A DNA stretch of 21,702 bases from an uncultured Clostridia bacterium (GTDB lineage Bacteria > Bacillota > Clostridia > TANB77 > CAG-508), in the NCBI GenBank assembly GCA_948528155.1, contig CAOSZT010000020.1, forward strand, positions 1 through 21,702. The letters are read 5' to 3'. Every line of letters starts with the position of its first letter. Within the stretch, counting starts at the first letter, position 1. The notes below the pieces were generated by a model that was given only the letters and a program-made list of their open reading frames with translations, was not told the origin of the DNA and searched no databases. Made by a program: the position numbers and the translations under genes. This document shows positions 1 to 7,557 of the stretch, one piece after another.

Positions 1-556
1 ACTAGTAGCAATTTCTTATTTTTAGTGCTATACTAACTTAAACGACCACTGCGACAGCAGTTTAGTGCAATTTCTCTTTGTCATTCAAATTATTGTCTGA
101 TAATACACTTATTGGAATAAATAGACCTTTAAATGATACTTTTTTATCAATATTTTTTATATCTACTAATGGATATAGTTTTCTTTCTTCACTATTATTT
201 CTAGGAACTATATGTATATACTTTTTGTCTTGTAGTAAATTTATTATGCTAGAAATTCTTTTAGTTGACCTATCAAGTAAATTTTCTAAATATTTATTTC
301 TTATACTGCAATAACCTTTATTATTGCTAAAAAATAATATTAATGAATAAATTATTTTTTCTTTATCTCTTAAATTTTTATCTGTTAAAATTTGATATGG
401 TATCCATAAACCAGTTTTTTTTAATTTGTTTTTCATTACCTATTTCTCCTTTGTTAAAAGTTAAAAATAGGTTTTATGCATTTTATCTCAAAAATCAATT
501 TAGGTGAATGGTTGTCTACTCTAAGTTTTCATCATTCTCCTTACTGAAACAGCATC
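1..556. mobile_element. Right end of a probable fourth element (element 0)
   Basis: The cotJC reading frame is homologous up to about 557. Left of that it turns into unrelated sequence and meets a stop after about ten codons, so bases 1-556 look like the end of another insertion running off the window. The only gene seen is a truncated winged-helix gene at 62-436. Bases 1-61 hold no gene, but TTTAGTGC occurs at 22-29 and 61-68 and GCAATTTCT at 8-16 and 66-74, as if a rearrangement joined here. No recombinase of this element is in the window, so it is inferred only from the broken cotJC frame. Confidence 0.55.
62..436 (-). CDS. Winged-helix/HTH protein, probably truncated at its C-terminus
   Basis: The 124-aa product starts behind a good AAAGGAG site. 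Residues about 8-75 look like a winged-helix DNA-binding domain of the kind found in plasmid and element replication or regulatory proteins. The segment GLWIPYQILTDKNLRDKEK near the N-terminus is echoed near the C-terminus by GLFIPISVLSDNNLNDKEK, so a second copy of the domain begins but ends after three more residues. The frame stops where the GCAATTTCT and TTTAGTGC repeats of bases 1-74 lie, which suggests that a rearrangement removed the rest. The family is inferred from the fold-like pattern and the exact role is unknown. It probably belonged to the element on the left of the window. Confidence 0.5.
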   Translation of the reverse strand: MKNKLKKTGLWIPYQILTDKNLRDKEKIIYSLILFFSNNKGYCSIRNKYLENLLDRSTKRISSIINLLQDKKYIHIVPRNNSEERKLYPLVDIKNIDKKVSFKGLFIPISVLSDNNLNDKEKLH

Positions 557-568
557 ATATGATGCTGT
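549..568. repeat. Perfect 20-bp palindrome spanning the fourth cotJC junction
   Basis: ACAGCATCATATGATGCTGT is its own reverse complement. Its right half encodes cotJC residues Thr-Ala-Ser-Tyr in reverse, and its left half belongs to the non-cotJC DNA. A symmetric site at an insertion point fits a recombination half-site pairing a chromosomal arm with an element arm, but the other end of the element is not visible. Confidence 0.5.
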
Positions 569-613
569 AAATGGTACTCCTGCTGCTGATGATGGATATA
601 CATCTAATCCATG
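557..613 (-). pseudogene. cotJC: cotJC fragment 3 (residues about 100-118)
   Basis: The reverse strand reads HGLDVYPSSAAGVPFTASY, matching the conserved CotJC segment with VYP...GVPFTA that follows the aspartate-histidine step. It continues directly from the fragment at 8050-8162 if element 1 is removed at the shared CATGG. After the final Tyr the frame runs into non-homologous codons and a stop, where CotJC normally has a further 70 or so residues including QSKGDP and the later metal ligands. That remainder is not in the window, so it lies beyond element 0 or has been lost. Confidence 0.8.
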
Positions 614-747
614 TGGTGTGTGTTTGTTATCTATCCTAGAATAAAATTTAAAGTAACTACTCATTTCTGTACAAAAAAATCATATTCTGCTTAAATTTAA
701 TTGTGAAAATTAAGTTATTAATAATAAGAAAAGAGTAACAAATTTAT

Positions 748-791
748 AAAAAGTCTATAAGTGTTTATATGATAGCACTTGTAGGCTTTTT
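748..791 (+). promoter_or_regulatory. Leader stem-loop upstream of repL
   Basis: Arms 748-763 and 776-791 pair over 16 positions counting G-U pairs (AAAAAGTCTATAAGTG with CACTTGTAGGCTTTTT). It precedes the attenuator-like hairpin at 800-841. Two tandem stems in the leader of a plasmid-type initiator are typical of copy-number control by antisense RNA and attenuation. The antisense RNA itself is not demonstrated. Confidence 0.55.
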
Positions 792-799
792 CTATACTT

Positions 800-841
800 C
801 ACTACACTTTAGTATTTGCTTTACTATAGTGTAGTGTTTTT
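800..841 (+). terminator. Attenuator-like terminator just upstream of the repL ribosome binding site
   Basis: Arms 800-814 and 822-836 pair with a single mismatch, followed by a run of T. The hairpin ends about 13 bases before the GGAGG at 854-858, so it would stop transcription before repL unless an alternative fold with the 748-791 stem prevents it. The arrangement suggests attenuation control. Confidence 0.7.
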
Positions 842-866
842 ATTTTAGATTTTGGAGGTTTTAACA

Positions 867-1334
867 ATGAAAAGAATTGAATATATAGAAAAAACAAATA
901 CCTTAATTGGTATAAAAAGAAAAGAATTAATAGATAAAGAAACTGGAGAGATTATTGAAGTAGATCAAATTACTAAAAAAGTTTATGGTCAAAAGAATTT
1001 CTGGAAATTGTATTTAAGCGATTTTCTCCATGTTCTAGGTGATATTGAGAACAAGCAAGTTGCTATTTTAAAGTATATTTTAGATAATACTCACCCAAGT
1101 ACAAATATGTTTATAGGGACTTATAAAACAATACAGAAAAATACACATACATCTGAAGCTACTATAGCTAAAGTAATGAAGAAATTACAAAAACAAAAAT
1201 TTTTAGTAAAAATTCAGAATGGTCTTTGGCAAGTTAGTCCAAATATTATGATGAAAGGTAATGAAGATAAGAAACGATTGTTATTAAACTATTTTAATAC
1301 TGATGAATCTATTAATAATACAGATGAAAATTGA
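867..1334 (+). CDS. repL: RepL-family replication initiator
   Basis: The 155-aa product resembles the Firmicute plasmid RepL family, with KELIDKETGEIIEVDQ near the N-terminus, then ILKYILDNTHPSTNMFIGTY, a winged-helix region with TSEATIAKVMKKLQKQKF, and a C-terminal MMKGNEDKKRLLLNYF. It would start replication of the excised circular form. The ATG at 867 is preferred over an upstream TTG at 852 because GGAGG lies at 854-858, eight bases before it. A two-hairpin leader precedes it and the oriT plus relaxase gene follow. The length matches the family. Only assignment of an origin is missing. Confidence 0.88.
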   Translation: MKRIEYIEKTNTLIGIKRKELIDKETGEIIEVDQITKKVYGQKNFWKLYLSDFLHVLGDIENKQVAILKYILDNTHPSTNMFIGTYKTIQKNTHTSEATIAKVMKKLQKQKFLVKIQNGLWQVSPNIMMKGNEDKKRLLLNYFNTDESINNTDEN

Positions 1335-1360
1335 TATTTTTATTTGTTCTTAAACGGAAG

Positions 1361-1413
1361 TATGAAACCGATATGGGTTTCATATTCAAAAAATGTATAT
1401 TATATTTTTTGAA
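1361..1413. repeat. Two adjacent stem-loops between repL and oriT
   Basis: TATGAAACC (1361-1369) pairs perfectly with 1376-1384. Immediately after, TTCAAAAAAT (1385-1394) pairs perfectly with 1404-1413. They may terminate the repL transcript or form part of a replication origin; the sequence does not decide between these. Confidence 0.6.
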
Positions 1414-1423
1414 ACAAGGGTTG

Positions 1424-1507
1424 TAGGGAAAAGTATTTTCCATGCCATACTGACACTTTTATAAAAAGTGTTGTAGTATGTTATAACACTTTAAAGTGTT
1501 TTCCCTA
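1424..1507 (+). other. oriT of the MobV (pMV158) type
   Basis: TAGTATG followed by TTA at 1474-1483 closely matches the nick sequence of the MobV family (TAGTGTG/TTA in pMV158), so the cut is predicted after G1480. Upstream is the inverted repeat ACACTTTT...AAAAAGTGT (1453-1471). Downstream is the 16-bp palindrome AACACTTTAAAGTGTT (1485-1500). Its arms share sequence with the upstream repeat, as in pMV158, where alternative hairpins form. The block is framed by 9-bp inverted repeats TAGGGAAAA (1424-1432) and TTTTCCCTA (1499-1507). It sits directly before the relaxase gene. Confidence 0.82.
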
Positions 1508-1534
1508 AAAAGTTAGTCAAGGAGGAATTTAAAA

Positions 1535-2641
1535 ATGAGTTATGCAATTATAAGAAACGAAAAATATAAAAGAGAAAATTTGAAAGGAATTTATAAACAC
1601 AATGAACGAAAAAACAAAAACTATTCTAATAAAAATATAGATAAAACAAAATCACATTTGAATTATAGTCTAAAAGAAGCAACAATGTCCTATGACAAGT
1701 TATTTAATAAGATAAAAGACTCATATCATTTAAAAGGTCAAATTAAAACAGTAAGCAATATTGCTTGTGAATATATCATAACTTCTGATAGAGAATTTTT
1801 TCAAGAAATTGGCACAGAGGAAACAAAAAGATATTTCAAAGAGGCTTACAATTTTGTTTGCAAATATAAAAATTTAGAAGAAAAATATATCATGTCTGCC
1901 AATGTACACCTAGATGAAGAAACACCACACATGCACCTTGTATTTATTCCAGTAGTACATACCAAAGATAAAAATGGAAATAACATTGACAAAGTTGCTT
2001 GTAGTGAGTTTTGGAAAGGTAAAGATAGTTACAGACAATTACAAGATGCCTTTTATACTCACATGATAGAACATGGATTTAAACTAGAACGAGGACAAGC
2101 TAATAACTCTGAACATGTATCTATTGAAACACTAAAGAAATTGACAGGCTTTAATGAAATAGATAATTTCTTAAAAACAGATTTTCCAATACCTCTTGAA
2201 ATAGAAGAAGTTCCAGATTTAATTAATTCTAAATATGCACATGAACAAATTATAGAGCCTTTTAAAGAAGAAAACTTGAAACTTATTGAACAGAATATTT
2301 ATCTACGAAGAAATCTATCAATGATTACAGAACAAGTAAAATTATTAGATAATTGTGAAAAGGAAAATAAAAAGCTAATAAAAGAAAATCGTAAATTAAT
2401 CAAAGAAAATAAGAGATTGCTAAAAGATATTGATTTATTTGATAAATTATTGTCTACTTTGCAAAACACAGTAAATAAATTGATTTCATGGGTTAGTTCT
2501 GTATTTAAAGTTACAGAAGAATCTCTTATTAATACCTTTGAAGATGAAACCAATACTTTTATAAATCCAATGGAGCAATTACTTTTTGAAGACAATAAAT
2601 TAAAAGAAGAATTAGAAAATGCATACAATAATATTTTATAA
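1535..2641 (+). CDS. mobV: MobV-family relaxase (Mob/Pre)
   Basis: The product of 368 residues would nick oriT and pilot single-stranded DNA during mobilization. Motif I, KHNER with His22, matches the catalytic histidine position of pMV158 MobM, followed by HLNYSL. The metal-binding motif HLDEETPHMH lies at 125-134. The C-terminal third (about 245-300) is rich in repeated KLIKEN heptad-like units and is probably a coiled coil for dimerization. A strong GGAGG lies ahead of the ATG. The predicted nick site is about 55 bases upstream. No transfer channel genes are present, so transfer would depend on a helper conjugative element. Confidence 0.94.
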   Translation: MSYAIIRNEKYKRENLKGIYKHNERKNKNYSNKNIDKTKSHLNYSLKEATMSYDKLFNKIKDSYHLKGQIKTVSNIACEYIITSDREFFQEIGTEETKRYFKEAYNFVCKYKNLEEKYIMSANVHLDEETPHMHLVFIPVVHTKDKNGNNIDKVACSEFWKGKDSYRQLQDAFYTHMIEHGFKLERGQANNSEHVSIETLKKLTGFNEIDNFLKTDFPIPLEIEEVPDLINSKYAHEQIIEPFKEENLKLIEQNIYLRRNLSMITEQVKLLDNCEKENKKLIKENRKLIKENKRLLKDIDLFDKLLSTLQNTVNKLISWVSSVFKVTEESLINTFEDETNTFINPMEQLLFEDNKLKEELENAYNNIL

Positions 2642-2665
2642 ATTTATACATTTAATAAATTAATA

Positions 2666-2702
2666 AACAAAGGGCTAAGATACGAATATCTTGCCCCTTG
2701 TT
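2666..2702. terminator. Terminator-like hairpin after the relaxase gene
   Basis: AACAAAGGGC plus AAGATA pairs with TATCTTGCCCCTTGTT around a CGAA loop with one bulge. It lies between the end of mobV and the end of the convergent gene at 2775-3878. The T-run is weak, so it is inferred from stem strength and position. Confidence 0.6.
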
Positions 2703-2774
2703 CATTAATTATAACTAATATATTACGCTGAAATTGTTAAAATTGCCGGATTTACCACTCCGTCGCCTTCATGA

Positions 2775-3878
2775 TTATATTTTGAGTTGTGCTGCACTCT
2801 CAATTCTTCGCCATATATCCCATATATCGGACAAATTCTTGTCATGTTTAGCCATCAAGTATTCCATGTACTGTGCCCATAAGATTGTATAATCTATTAC
2901 ACAGTTACTGTAATCGTCTTTAGAGTTAATGGCTTTGCAGTTTTCCCATTCTTCCTGCTTCTTTTTATCTGCAATGGTAAAATCTGCATTTCTTTTCTGG
3001 AACTGTCTTACTTTCCAAACAACAGCCTTTTTTCTGTTCTCCTTTTTAAGGGATCTTGCATGATCTCTGACATATTCTGGTGAATTGTAATATTCCTGCA
3101 TTTCCTTTTCCCATAAACCGCTGTACATATCACAACTTCTTTTGTACAGATACAATATTCGGTCAGTATTCTGCTCATCAACTCTTATAGAAAATTGATT
3201 GAACTCCACTTCTAAAGCTTTTACACCATAGAAATTTGAATACGGAACAAAAAATTTTTTCAGTTCTGCAACAAAGTCAAAAATAAGACCACCTGCTGAA
3301 CTTTCAACAGTTACAATTCCATCTTTTATAGATGAAATGATGATGCTTTTCCTTGTATCAGGATTCCTAAACCACAAACTTTTTCCCCACTTGAATATTT
3401 CATCAAAGCGGAAAAAATTGGTATAAATCTCATACCGCATATTGGGTTTGTCGGAATCTCTAAGCGGATTTCGTTTCTGACAAGTCTGAGTGTCAACAGA
3501 AACTTCATTATCGCCATCCTTGTAGTCAGATGCTGACATTGCTTTCATGAGCATACAGATAATATCTTTTCTGCCTGTACTTCTCCCAATCTGCAAACGA
3601 ATGTTACGATAATTCAGAATCACAGAATCTAAATTTGTAAAATTGCTTTTTCTTGAAAACATTCCAGATACTAATTCTGCAACCCTTGGAATAGTTTCTG
3701 TACAATCAATAGCAATCTCCATGACTCCATCTTCATAAGCTGTCACCTTGAATGCTGTTTCCGTCCAGTTACCTCCTATGTTAGGAAGAAAAACAGAAGC
3801 CTTAAAAACAAAACCTCCATCTACTGCAACACCCTCAAAGCTAATTGTTGTTACCTCTTTCCGTCCATTTCTCTTCAT
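2775..3878 (-). CDS. Protein of unknown function, 367 aa, compositionally foreign
   Basis: I do not recognise this family. The protein has no signal peptide or membrane segment and looks cytosolic. An N-terminal half of alternating beta-like stretches (TISFEGVAVDGGFVFKASVF) is followed by a charged, helical C-terminal part with EYYNSPEYVRDHARSLKKEN and repeated Trp residues. Its codons use many more C- and G-ending triplets than the repL, mob and recombinase genes, so it was probably acquired from a richer-GC donor. The start has AAAGGAG nine to ten bases before ATG. It runs opposite to mobV. The gene at 17213-17689 in element 3 has similar composition and a shared upstream CTATAATTATA. Confidence 0.8.
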   Translation of the reverse strand: MKRNGRKEVTTISFEGVAVDGGFVFKASVFLPNIGGNWTETAFKVTAYEDGVMEIAIDCTETIPRVAELVSGMFSRKSNFTNLDSVILNYRNIRLQIGRSTGRKDIICMLMKAMSASDYKDGDNEVSVDTQTCQKRNPLRDSDKPNMRYEIYTNFFRFDEIFKWGKSLWFRNPDTRKSIIISSIKDGIVTVESSAGGLIFDFVAELKKFFVPYSNFYGVKALEVEFNQFSIRVDEQNTDRILYLYKRSCDMYSGLWEKEMQEYYNSPEYVRDHARSLKKENRKKAVVWKVRQFQKRNADFTIADKKKQEEWENCKAINSKDDYSNCVIDYTILWAQYMEYLMAKHDKNLSDIWDIWRRIESAAQLKI

Positions 3879-4014
3879 GATAAATTTCTCCTTTCAATAT
3901 GTTATAATTATAGTTGTAATGCACTCTTAATAATGATATGCATAATTTAAAACTACTTAATAATATTATATATCAATTTTACATAATTTTCAAATTTTTT
4001 TCATTTTTTCAATT

Positions 4015-4050
4015 AAGGCGGTTATCACTTACTGTGCTAACCACCTTTTT
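4015..4050 (+). terminator. Terminator-like hairpin
   Basis: AAGGCGGTTATCAC (4015-4028) pairs with GTGCTAACCACCTT (4034-4047) with two mismatches, followed by T residues. No plus-strand gene ends immediately upstream, so its client transcript is unclear. Confidence 0.5.
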
Positions 4051-4114
4051 CCATTATAAAATTTCAGTTTATTGTCAATTACAGAAATGGCATAAAGTAG
4101 ATATATCAAGGAGC

Positions 4115-4363
4115 ATAATCATTTTATACATTTCTTTCATTGACAATGTCCTTTGAAGATACTTTTTAGAAAAAAGGGAAAAAAAACGGAATTGTTTTTC
4201 TTAATGTTTGATATTATACTTTAGTTATTCTTTAATTTTACTTTAGTTTTATTACTTTTCCTTATTATTACTATGCCCAAAAGTTGTTAGTAAATTTTTG
4301 ACTAACTACAAAATAGTAGTTTAGTGATACATTGTCAATGAAGAAAATTTATAAAATGATTAT
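4115..4363. repeat. Long inverted repeat, 35-bp arms, MITE-like
   Basis: Bases 4115-4149 and 4329-4363 are inverted copies matching at 32 of 35 positions; both contain ATAATCATTTTATA and TTCATTGACAATGT. About 180 bp of AT-rich non-coding DNA lies between, including a small GTTAGT/ACTAAC hairpin near 4287-4306. The size and shape fit a miniature inverted-repeat element or a large cruciform. No clear target duplication was found. Confidence 0.65.
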
Positions 4364-4429
4364 TCTTGCAAAGTCTTACTTCTTTATGCAATTTTCGGAA
4401 TTGTACAATGTGATTTTATTTTACAATAT

Positions 4430-4469
4430 GGTAATGGTGTTTAACGCAATATTGGTTAAACACCTTACC
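4430..4469 (+). promoter_or_regulatory. Strong stem-loop in the leader of the HTH gene
   Basis: Arms 4430-4445 and 4455-4469 pair over 15 positions with one bulged base (GGTGTTTAAC with GTTAAACACC). No T-run follows, so it is more likely an operator or a structured leader than a terminator. It ends 23 bases before the ATG at 4493. Confidence 0.5.
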
Positions 4470-4492
4470 TGACAGAAAAAAGGAGTGATTTT

Positions 4493-4908
4493 ATGTGCAA
4501 TTCAAATAAAAATAAGATAATTCAAATGTATTATACTGAACATTTAAGACCTACAGATATAGCAAAAGCACTTAATATTGATAATGGTTATATTACAAGA
4601 ATTATTAAACAAGATGAAAGATACCAAACGGAAAAAGAACAAAGAAAGCAAATTAATAAACAAAAGAATAAAGAGAAAACAATTGCTTATATAAAAGAAA
4701 TTAGACATTCACAAAAAGAGGAATATGAAATTTTACAATATCAGTTAACAATGGATTCAAAATTGAATCTAAAAATTCTACTATTTCTAAAATTAATTTT
4801 AGAAAATACAACTCTAGTGCATATAACTACAATAGTAATAAAAAACAATTTGAGTTAGATAAATCTATCAATGCTCCTTATTGTTTTCCTAAAGTAATAA
4901 AATATTAA
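4493..4908 (+). pseudogene. HTH protein gene with a one-base frameshift
   Basis: The first 85 or so codons encode an HTH protein: LRPTDIAKALNIDNGYITRIIKQDERY near residues 18-44, then a basic helix. Read straight through, the frame ends at 4858 in an unnatural hydrophobic tail. The next frame continues sensibly with KINFRKYNSSAYNYNSNKKQ, then APYCFPKVIKY and a stop at 4906-4908. The switch falls at the A-run 4759-4762, where one A appears to be missing. Small HTH proteins of this type often precede serine recombinases in clostridial elements and may control them. It could be a true loss or a base-calling slip in an A-run. Confidence 0.7.
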
Positions 4909-4918
4909 TTTTTTTATT

Positions 4919-4942
4919 AAAGCCAAAGGGCTTTATTTTTTT
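4919..4942 (+). terminator. Rho-independent terminator between the HTH gene and the 42-aa ORF
   Basis: AAAGCC pairs with GGCTTT around a short loop, followed by a run of seven T. It would stop transcripts of the HTH gene before the recombinase unit, unless readthrough occurs. Confidence 0.7.
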
Positions 4943-4993
4943 CTTTTCACAAATACAAGTCCTTTAGAATACAGTAAAATAGGAGGATTTTGT

Positions 4994-5122
4994 ATGTGTG
5001 AAAAAGTGAATTTTAATGTAATAGAAAAGAATAAAAATAGCAATATAGAAGATATTGTGAAAAGTATAGAAACAATTGTTAATAAGCTAATTGTAAATGA
5101 ATTTACTAATTGTATTGATTAA
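4994..5122 (+). CDS. Small protein (42 aa) upstream of LSR1, candidate accessory/directionality factor
   Basis: ATG at 4994 follows a perfect GGAGG at 4982-4986. The product begins MCEKVNFNVIEKNKN and ends in a helix-like segment IEDIVKSIETIVNKLIVNEF. It ends 64 bases before the recombinase start, so the two are probably co-transcribed. Each of the three recombinases here has such a tiny gene just upstream. By position and size it could be a recombination directionality factor, as SprB (a protein of similar size) is for the SPbeta integrase. That is inference only; no homology to SprB is visible. Confidence 0.65.
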   Translation: MCEKVNFNVIEKNKNSNIEDIVKSIETIVNKLIVNEFTNCID

Positions 5123-5186
5123 GTCTACTTATTTTTGTATAATGTGCTTGTACGAAATGAGTAGTTATACGATTGGAGGTATAACT

Positions 5187-6752
5187 ATGAGGGTTGCTAT
5201 ATATTGCAGACTTTCTCGTGAAGATGATGACAAACTTCATGAAAACGATGAAAGTGAAAGTATCCAAAATCAAAAATCTATGCTAATTAATTATGCAATA
5301 GAAAAGAGTTGGGATATTTATAATATTTACTGTGATGAGGACTATTCTGGAATCGACAGTGAAAGACCTGAATTTAAGAAATTATTAGCTGATAGCGAAA
5401 GCCATAAATTTGATATTGTGTTATGCAAAACTCAAAGTAGATTTACTCGTGATATGGAAATTGTTGAAAGATACTTACATAACAAATTTATTGAATGGAA
5501 CATACGATTTGTAAGTCTTGTAGATCATGTTGATACATTAGATAAAGGAAATAAAAAATCAAGACAAATTAATGGTTTAGTTAATGAGTGGTATTTAGAG
5601 GATTTATCAGAAAATATTAGAAAGACATTTGACAGTAAAAGAAAACAAGGATTACATATTGGCTCTTTTGTATGCTATGGCTATAAAAGAAGTCCAGAGA
5701 ATAAAAATAAGCTTGTTGTTGATACAGAAGTAGCTGAAGTTATTAAATTAATATTTAATCTTTATGAACAAGGAAATGGTGTTACAAAAATTGCGATGGA
5801 TTTAAATGATAAAGGAATTTTAACACCTACTAAATATAAACAATCACAAGGGATTAACTTTAAAAATCAAGGCAAAAATATTGACTATTGGTGTGAATCT
5901 ACAGTTAGTAAAATCTTGAAAAATGAAGTTTATATTGGTAATTTAGTACAAGGTTATAATAAGAAAGTAAGCTACAAATCTAAAAAAATGGTGAATCAAC
6001 CTAAATCAGAATGGATTATTGTAGAAAATACTCACGAGCCTATTATTACTAAAAAGCAATTTTATAAAGTTCAAGAAATTTTTAAAAGCAAAACAAGAAG
6101 ATGTAAAAATGGTGAAGTTCATTTATTTGCTAATAAACTTGTATGTTTAGATTGTGGGACAAAGCTTTATAAGTGCAAAAATGATAGAGATTATATCTAT
6201 TTTTCTTGTAAAAGTTCTAAAAAATTATATGGAACTTGCACTCCACATTCTATTGGCTATGAAAATCTTAAAAATTTAGTAACTGAAAGAATTAGAGATA
6301 AAATTTTAGCATTTTATAACTTTGATAATATTTCTGATGATTTATTTGTTTCGACTGATAACTTAAATAAAGCTCAATTACTAGAAAACAAAAAAGAAAC
6401 TTTATCTAAAGATATGGAAAACATTAATAAAGCGATAAAAGAATTATATTTAAATAAGGTAAATGGAAAAATTCCAGAAGATGTATTTGAAGATTTAAAT
6501 GCCTCTTTCCTATCTGATAAATCAACAAAACAAAAAGAACTATCAAAAATCGAAAATGATTTATCAAATTTAAAGGAAAAAGAATTAAACAGTAAATTTA
6601 TAAAAGAACAAAAAGAAAAAATAATTAAGCACTTTAAAGATTTTAAAGAACTTAATTATGATATTGTTAATAGCTTTATAGATTATATTGAAATTGGAGA
6701 AAAAGACAAGAAAACAAATTCACAAGATGTTGTAATTCATTGGAATTTTTAA
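5187..6752 (+). CDS. Large serine recombinase of element 1 (LSR1)
   Basis: The 521-aa enzyme would integrate and excise element 1 through attachment sites in cotJC. The N-terminal resolvase domain begins VAIYCRLSRED with catalytic Ser10, continues with DEDYSGIDSERPEF and the DIVLCKTQSRFTR segment. The recombinase domain spans roughly 165-290 (CYGYKRSPENKNKL, ILKNEVYIGN). A zinc ribbon follows with CLDC near 340, completed by the later FSC and GTC cysteines. A coiled coil occupies about 390-480. ATG5187 is chosen because TTGGAGGT lies at 5173-5180; an upstream in-frame ATG at 5097 has no site and overlaps the small ORF. Confidence 0.95.
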   Translation: MRVAIYCRLSREDDDKLHENDESESIQNQKSMLINYAIEKSWDIYNIYCDEDYSGIDSERPEFKKLLADSESHKFDIVLCKTQSRFTRDMEIVERYLHNKFIEWNIRFVSLVDHVDTLDKGNKKSRQINGLVNEWYLEDLSENIRKTFDSKRKQGLHIGSFVCYGYKRSPENKNKLVVDTEVAEVIKLIFNLYEQGNGVTKIAMDLNDKGILTPTKYKQSQGINFKNQGKNIDYWCESTVSKILKNEVYIGNLVQGYNKKVSYKSKKMVNQPKSEWIIVENTHEPIITKKQFYKVQEIFKSKTRRCKNGEVHLFANKLVCLDCGTKLYKCKNDRDYIYFSCKSSKKLYGTCTPHSIGYENLKNLVTERIRDKILAFYNFDNISDDLFVSTDNLNKAQLLENKKETLSKDMENINKAIKELYLNKVNGKIPEDVFEDLNASFLSDKSTKQKELSKIENDLSNLKEKELNSKFIKEQKEKIIKHFKDFKELNYDIVNSFIDYIEIGEKDKKTNSQDVVIHWNF

Positions 6753-6761
6753 GCAAAACTA

Positions 6762-6790
6762 TAGTAATTTTAGGCTTTTTATGGTATAAT
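6762..6790 (+). promoter_or_regulatory. Promoter of the fic pair
   Basis: A perfect TATAAT at 6785-6790 with an extended TGG in front sits 32 bases before the fic ATG. The -35 region at 6762-6767 (TAGTAA, 17-bp spacer) is weak, as is common for extended -10 promoters. Confidence 0.6.
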
Positions 6791-6822
6791 AGAAAAGTAA
6801 TTGAAAAGGAGAAAATGCTAAT

Positions 6823-7557
6823 ATGTGTAATATTTTGAATATTTTAAGAGAACAAAAAGAAATGGGATTAAAAGGTAATTTATACCATATAACTCAAGTT
6901 AATTTTGCATATAATACAAACCATATAGAAGGAAGTACATTAACTGAAGAACAGACAAGGTATATTTATGAAACAAATACTTTAGTTTTAGAAGATGGAA
7001 ATTCACAAGCTAAAGTAGATGATATTATTGAAACCTCAAATCATTTTAAATTAGTAGATTATATGTTAGATGTAGCAGACAAAACTGTAACAGAAACTAT
7101 GATTAAAGAATTTCATAAAATACTAAAAACTGGAACATCTGATGAAAGAAAATCCTGGTTTAATGTTGGAGATTATAAAGCCTTAGCAAATGAAGTTGGT
7201 GGAAATGAAACATCTAATCCAAAAGATGTAGCTAATGATATGAACAAATTATTAAACTGGTACAATTCCTTAGAAAAAGTAACATTTGAGGATATTGTAA
7301 AATTTCATAGTGATTTTGAAAAAATACACCCTTTTCAAGATGGCAATGGTAGAGTTGGTCGTATCATAATGTTTAAAGAATGTCTAAAAAATAATATTAT
7401 TCCATTTATAATATTAGATAAAGATAAACTATTTTATTATAGAGGTTTAAATGAATATCAACATGGTGGCGAAAAAGGTTATCTTACAGATACTTGTTTA
7501 AATGCACAAGACCAATACCAAAAGTTAATTGAAAAATTTATTGGAGATTTGAAATAA
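6823..7557 (+). CDS. fic: Fic family AMP-transferase with built-in inhibitory motif
   Basis: The 244-aa protein carries the full Fic active-site motif HPFQDGNGRVGR at 169-180, with catalytic His169 and Asp173. Such enzymes move AMP, or a related phosphoryl group, from a nucleotide to protein hydroxyls. Near the N-terminus TNHIEG (32-37) fits the inhibitory (S/T)xxxE(G/N) motif, so it is probably a class II, self-restrained Fic protein. It has an AAGGAG site and its own extended -10 promoter. Its stop codon overlaps the start of the next gene (TAATG), so the two are translationally coupled. The target is unknown. Confidence 0.93.
   Translation: MCNILNILREQKEMGLKGNLYHITQVNFAYNTNHIEGSTLTEEQTRYIYETNTLVLEDGNSQAKVDDIIETSNHFKLVDYMLDVADKTVTETMIKEFHKILKTGTSDERKSWFNVGDYKALANEVGGNETSNPKDVANDMNKLLNWYNSLEKVTFEDIVKFHSDFEKIHPFQDGNGRVGRIIMFKECLKNNIIPFIILDKDKLFYYRGLNEYQHGGEKGYLTDTCLNAQDQYQKLIEKFIGDLK

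Larger units (their letters stand above)
3879..4492. other. Gene-free spacer with a terminator and a long inverted repeat
   Basis: I see no credible gene here. The stretch holds a probable promoter region for the minus-strand gene (CTATAATTATA near 3906), a terminator-like hairpin at 4015-4050, a 249-bp inverted-repeat structure at 4115-4363 and a hairpin at 4430-4469 before the HTH gene. Confidence 0.6.

Noticed and set aside
852..866. TTG start for repL
   Set aside because: It lies inside the ribosome binding site; ATG at 867 has correct spacing from GGAGG.
2299..2628. Minus-strand open frame opposite the relaxase coiled coil
   Set aside because: It is an antisense shadow of a Lys/Glu-rich coding region with no start signal.
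5097..5186. Longer N-terminus for LSR1
   Set aside because: No ribosome binding site, overlap with the 42-aa ORF, and the catalytic motif would be 40 residues in; ATG5187 has TTGGAGGT.
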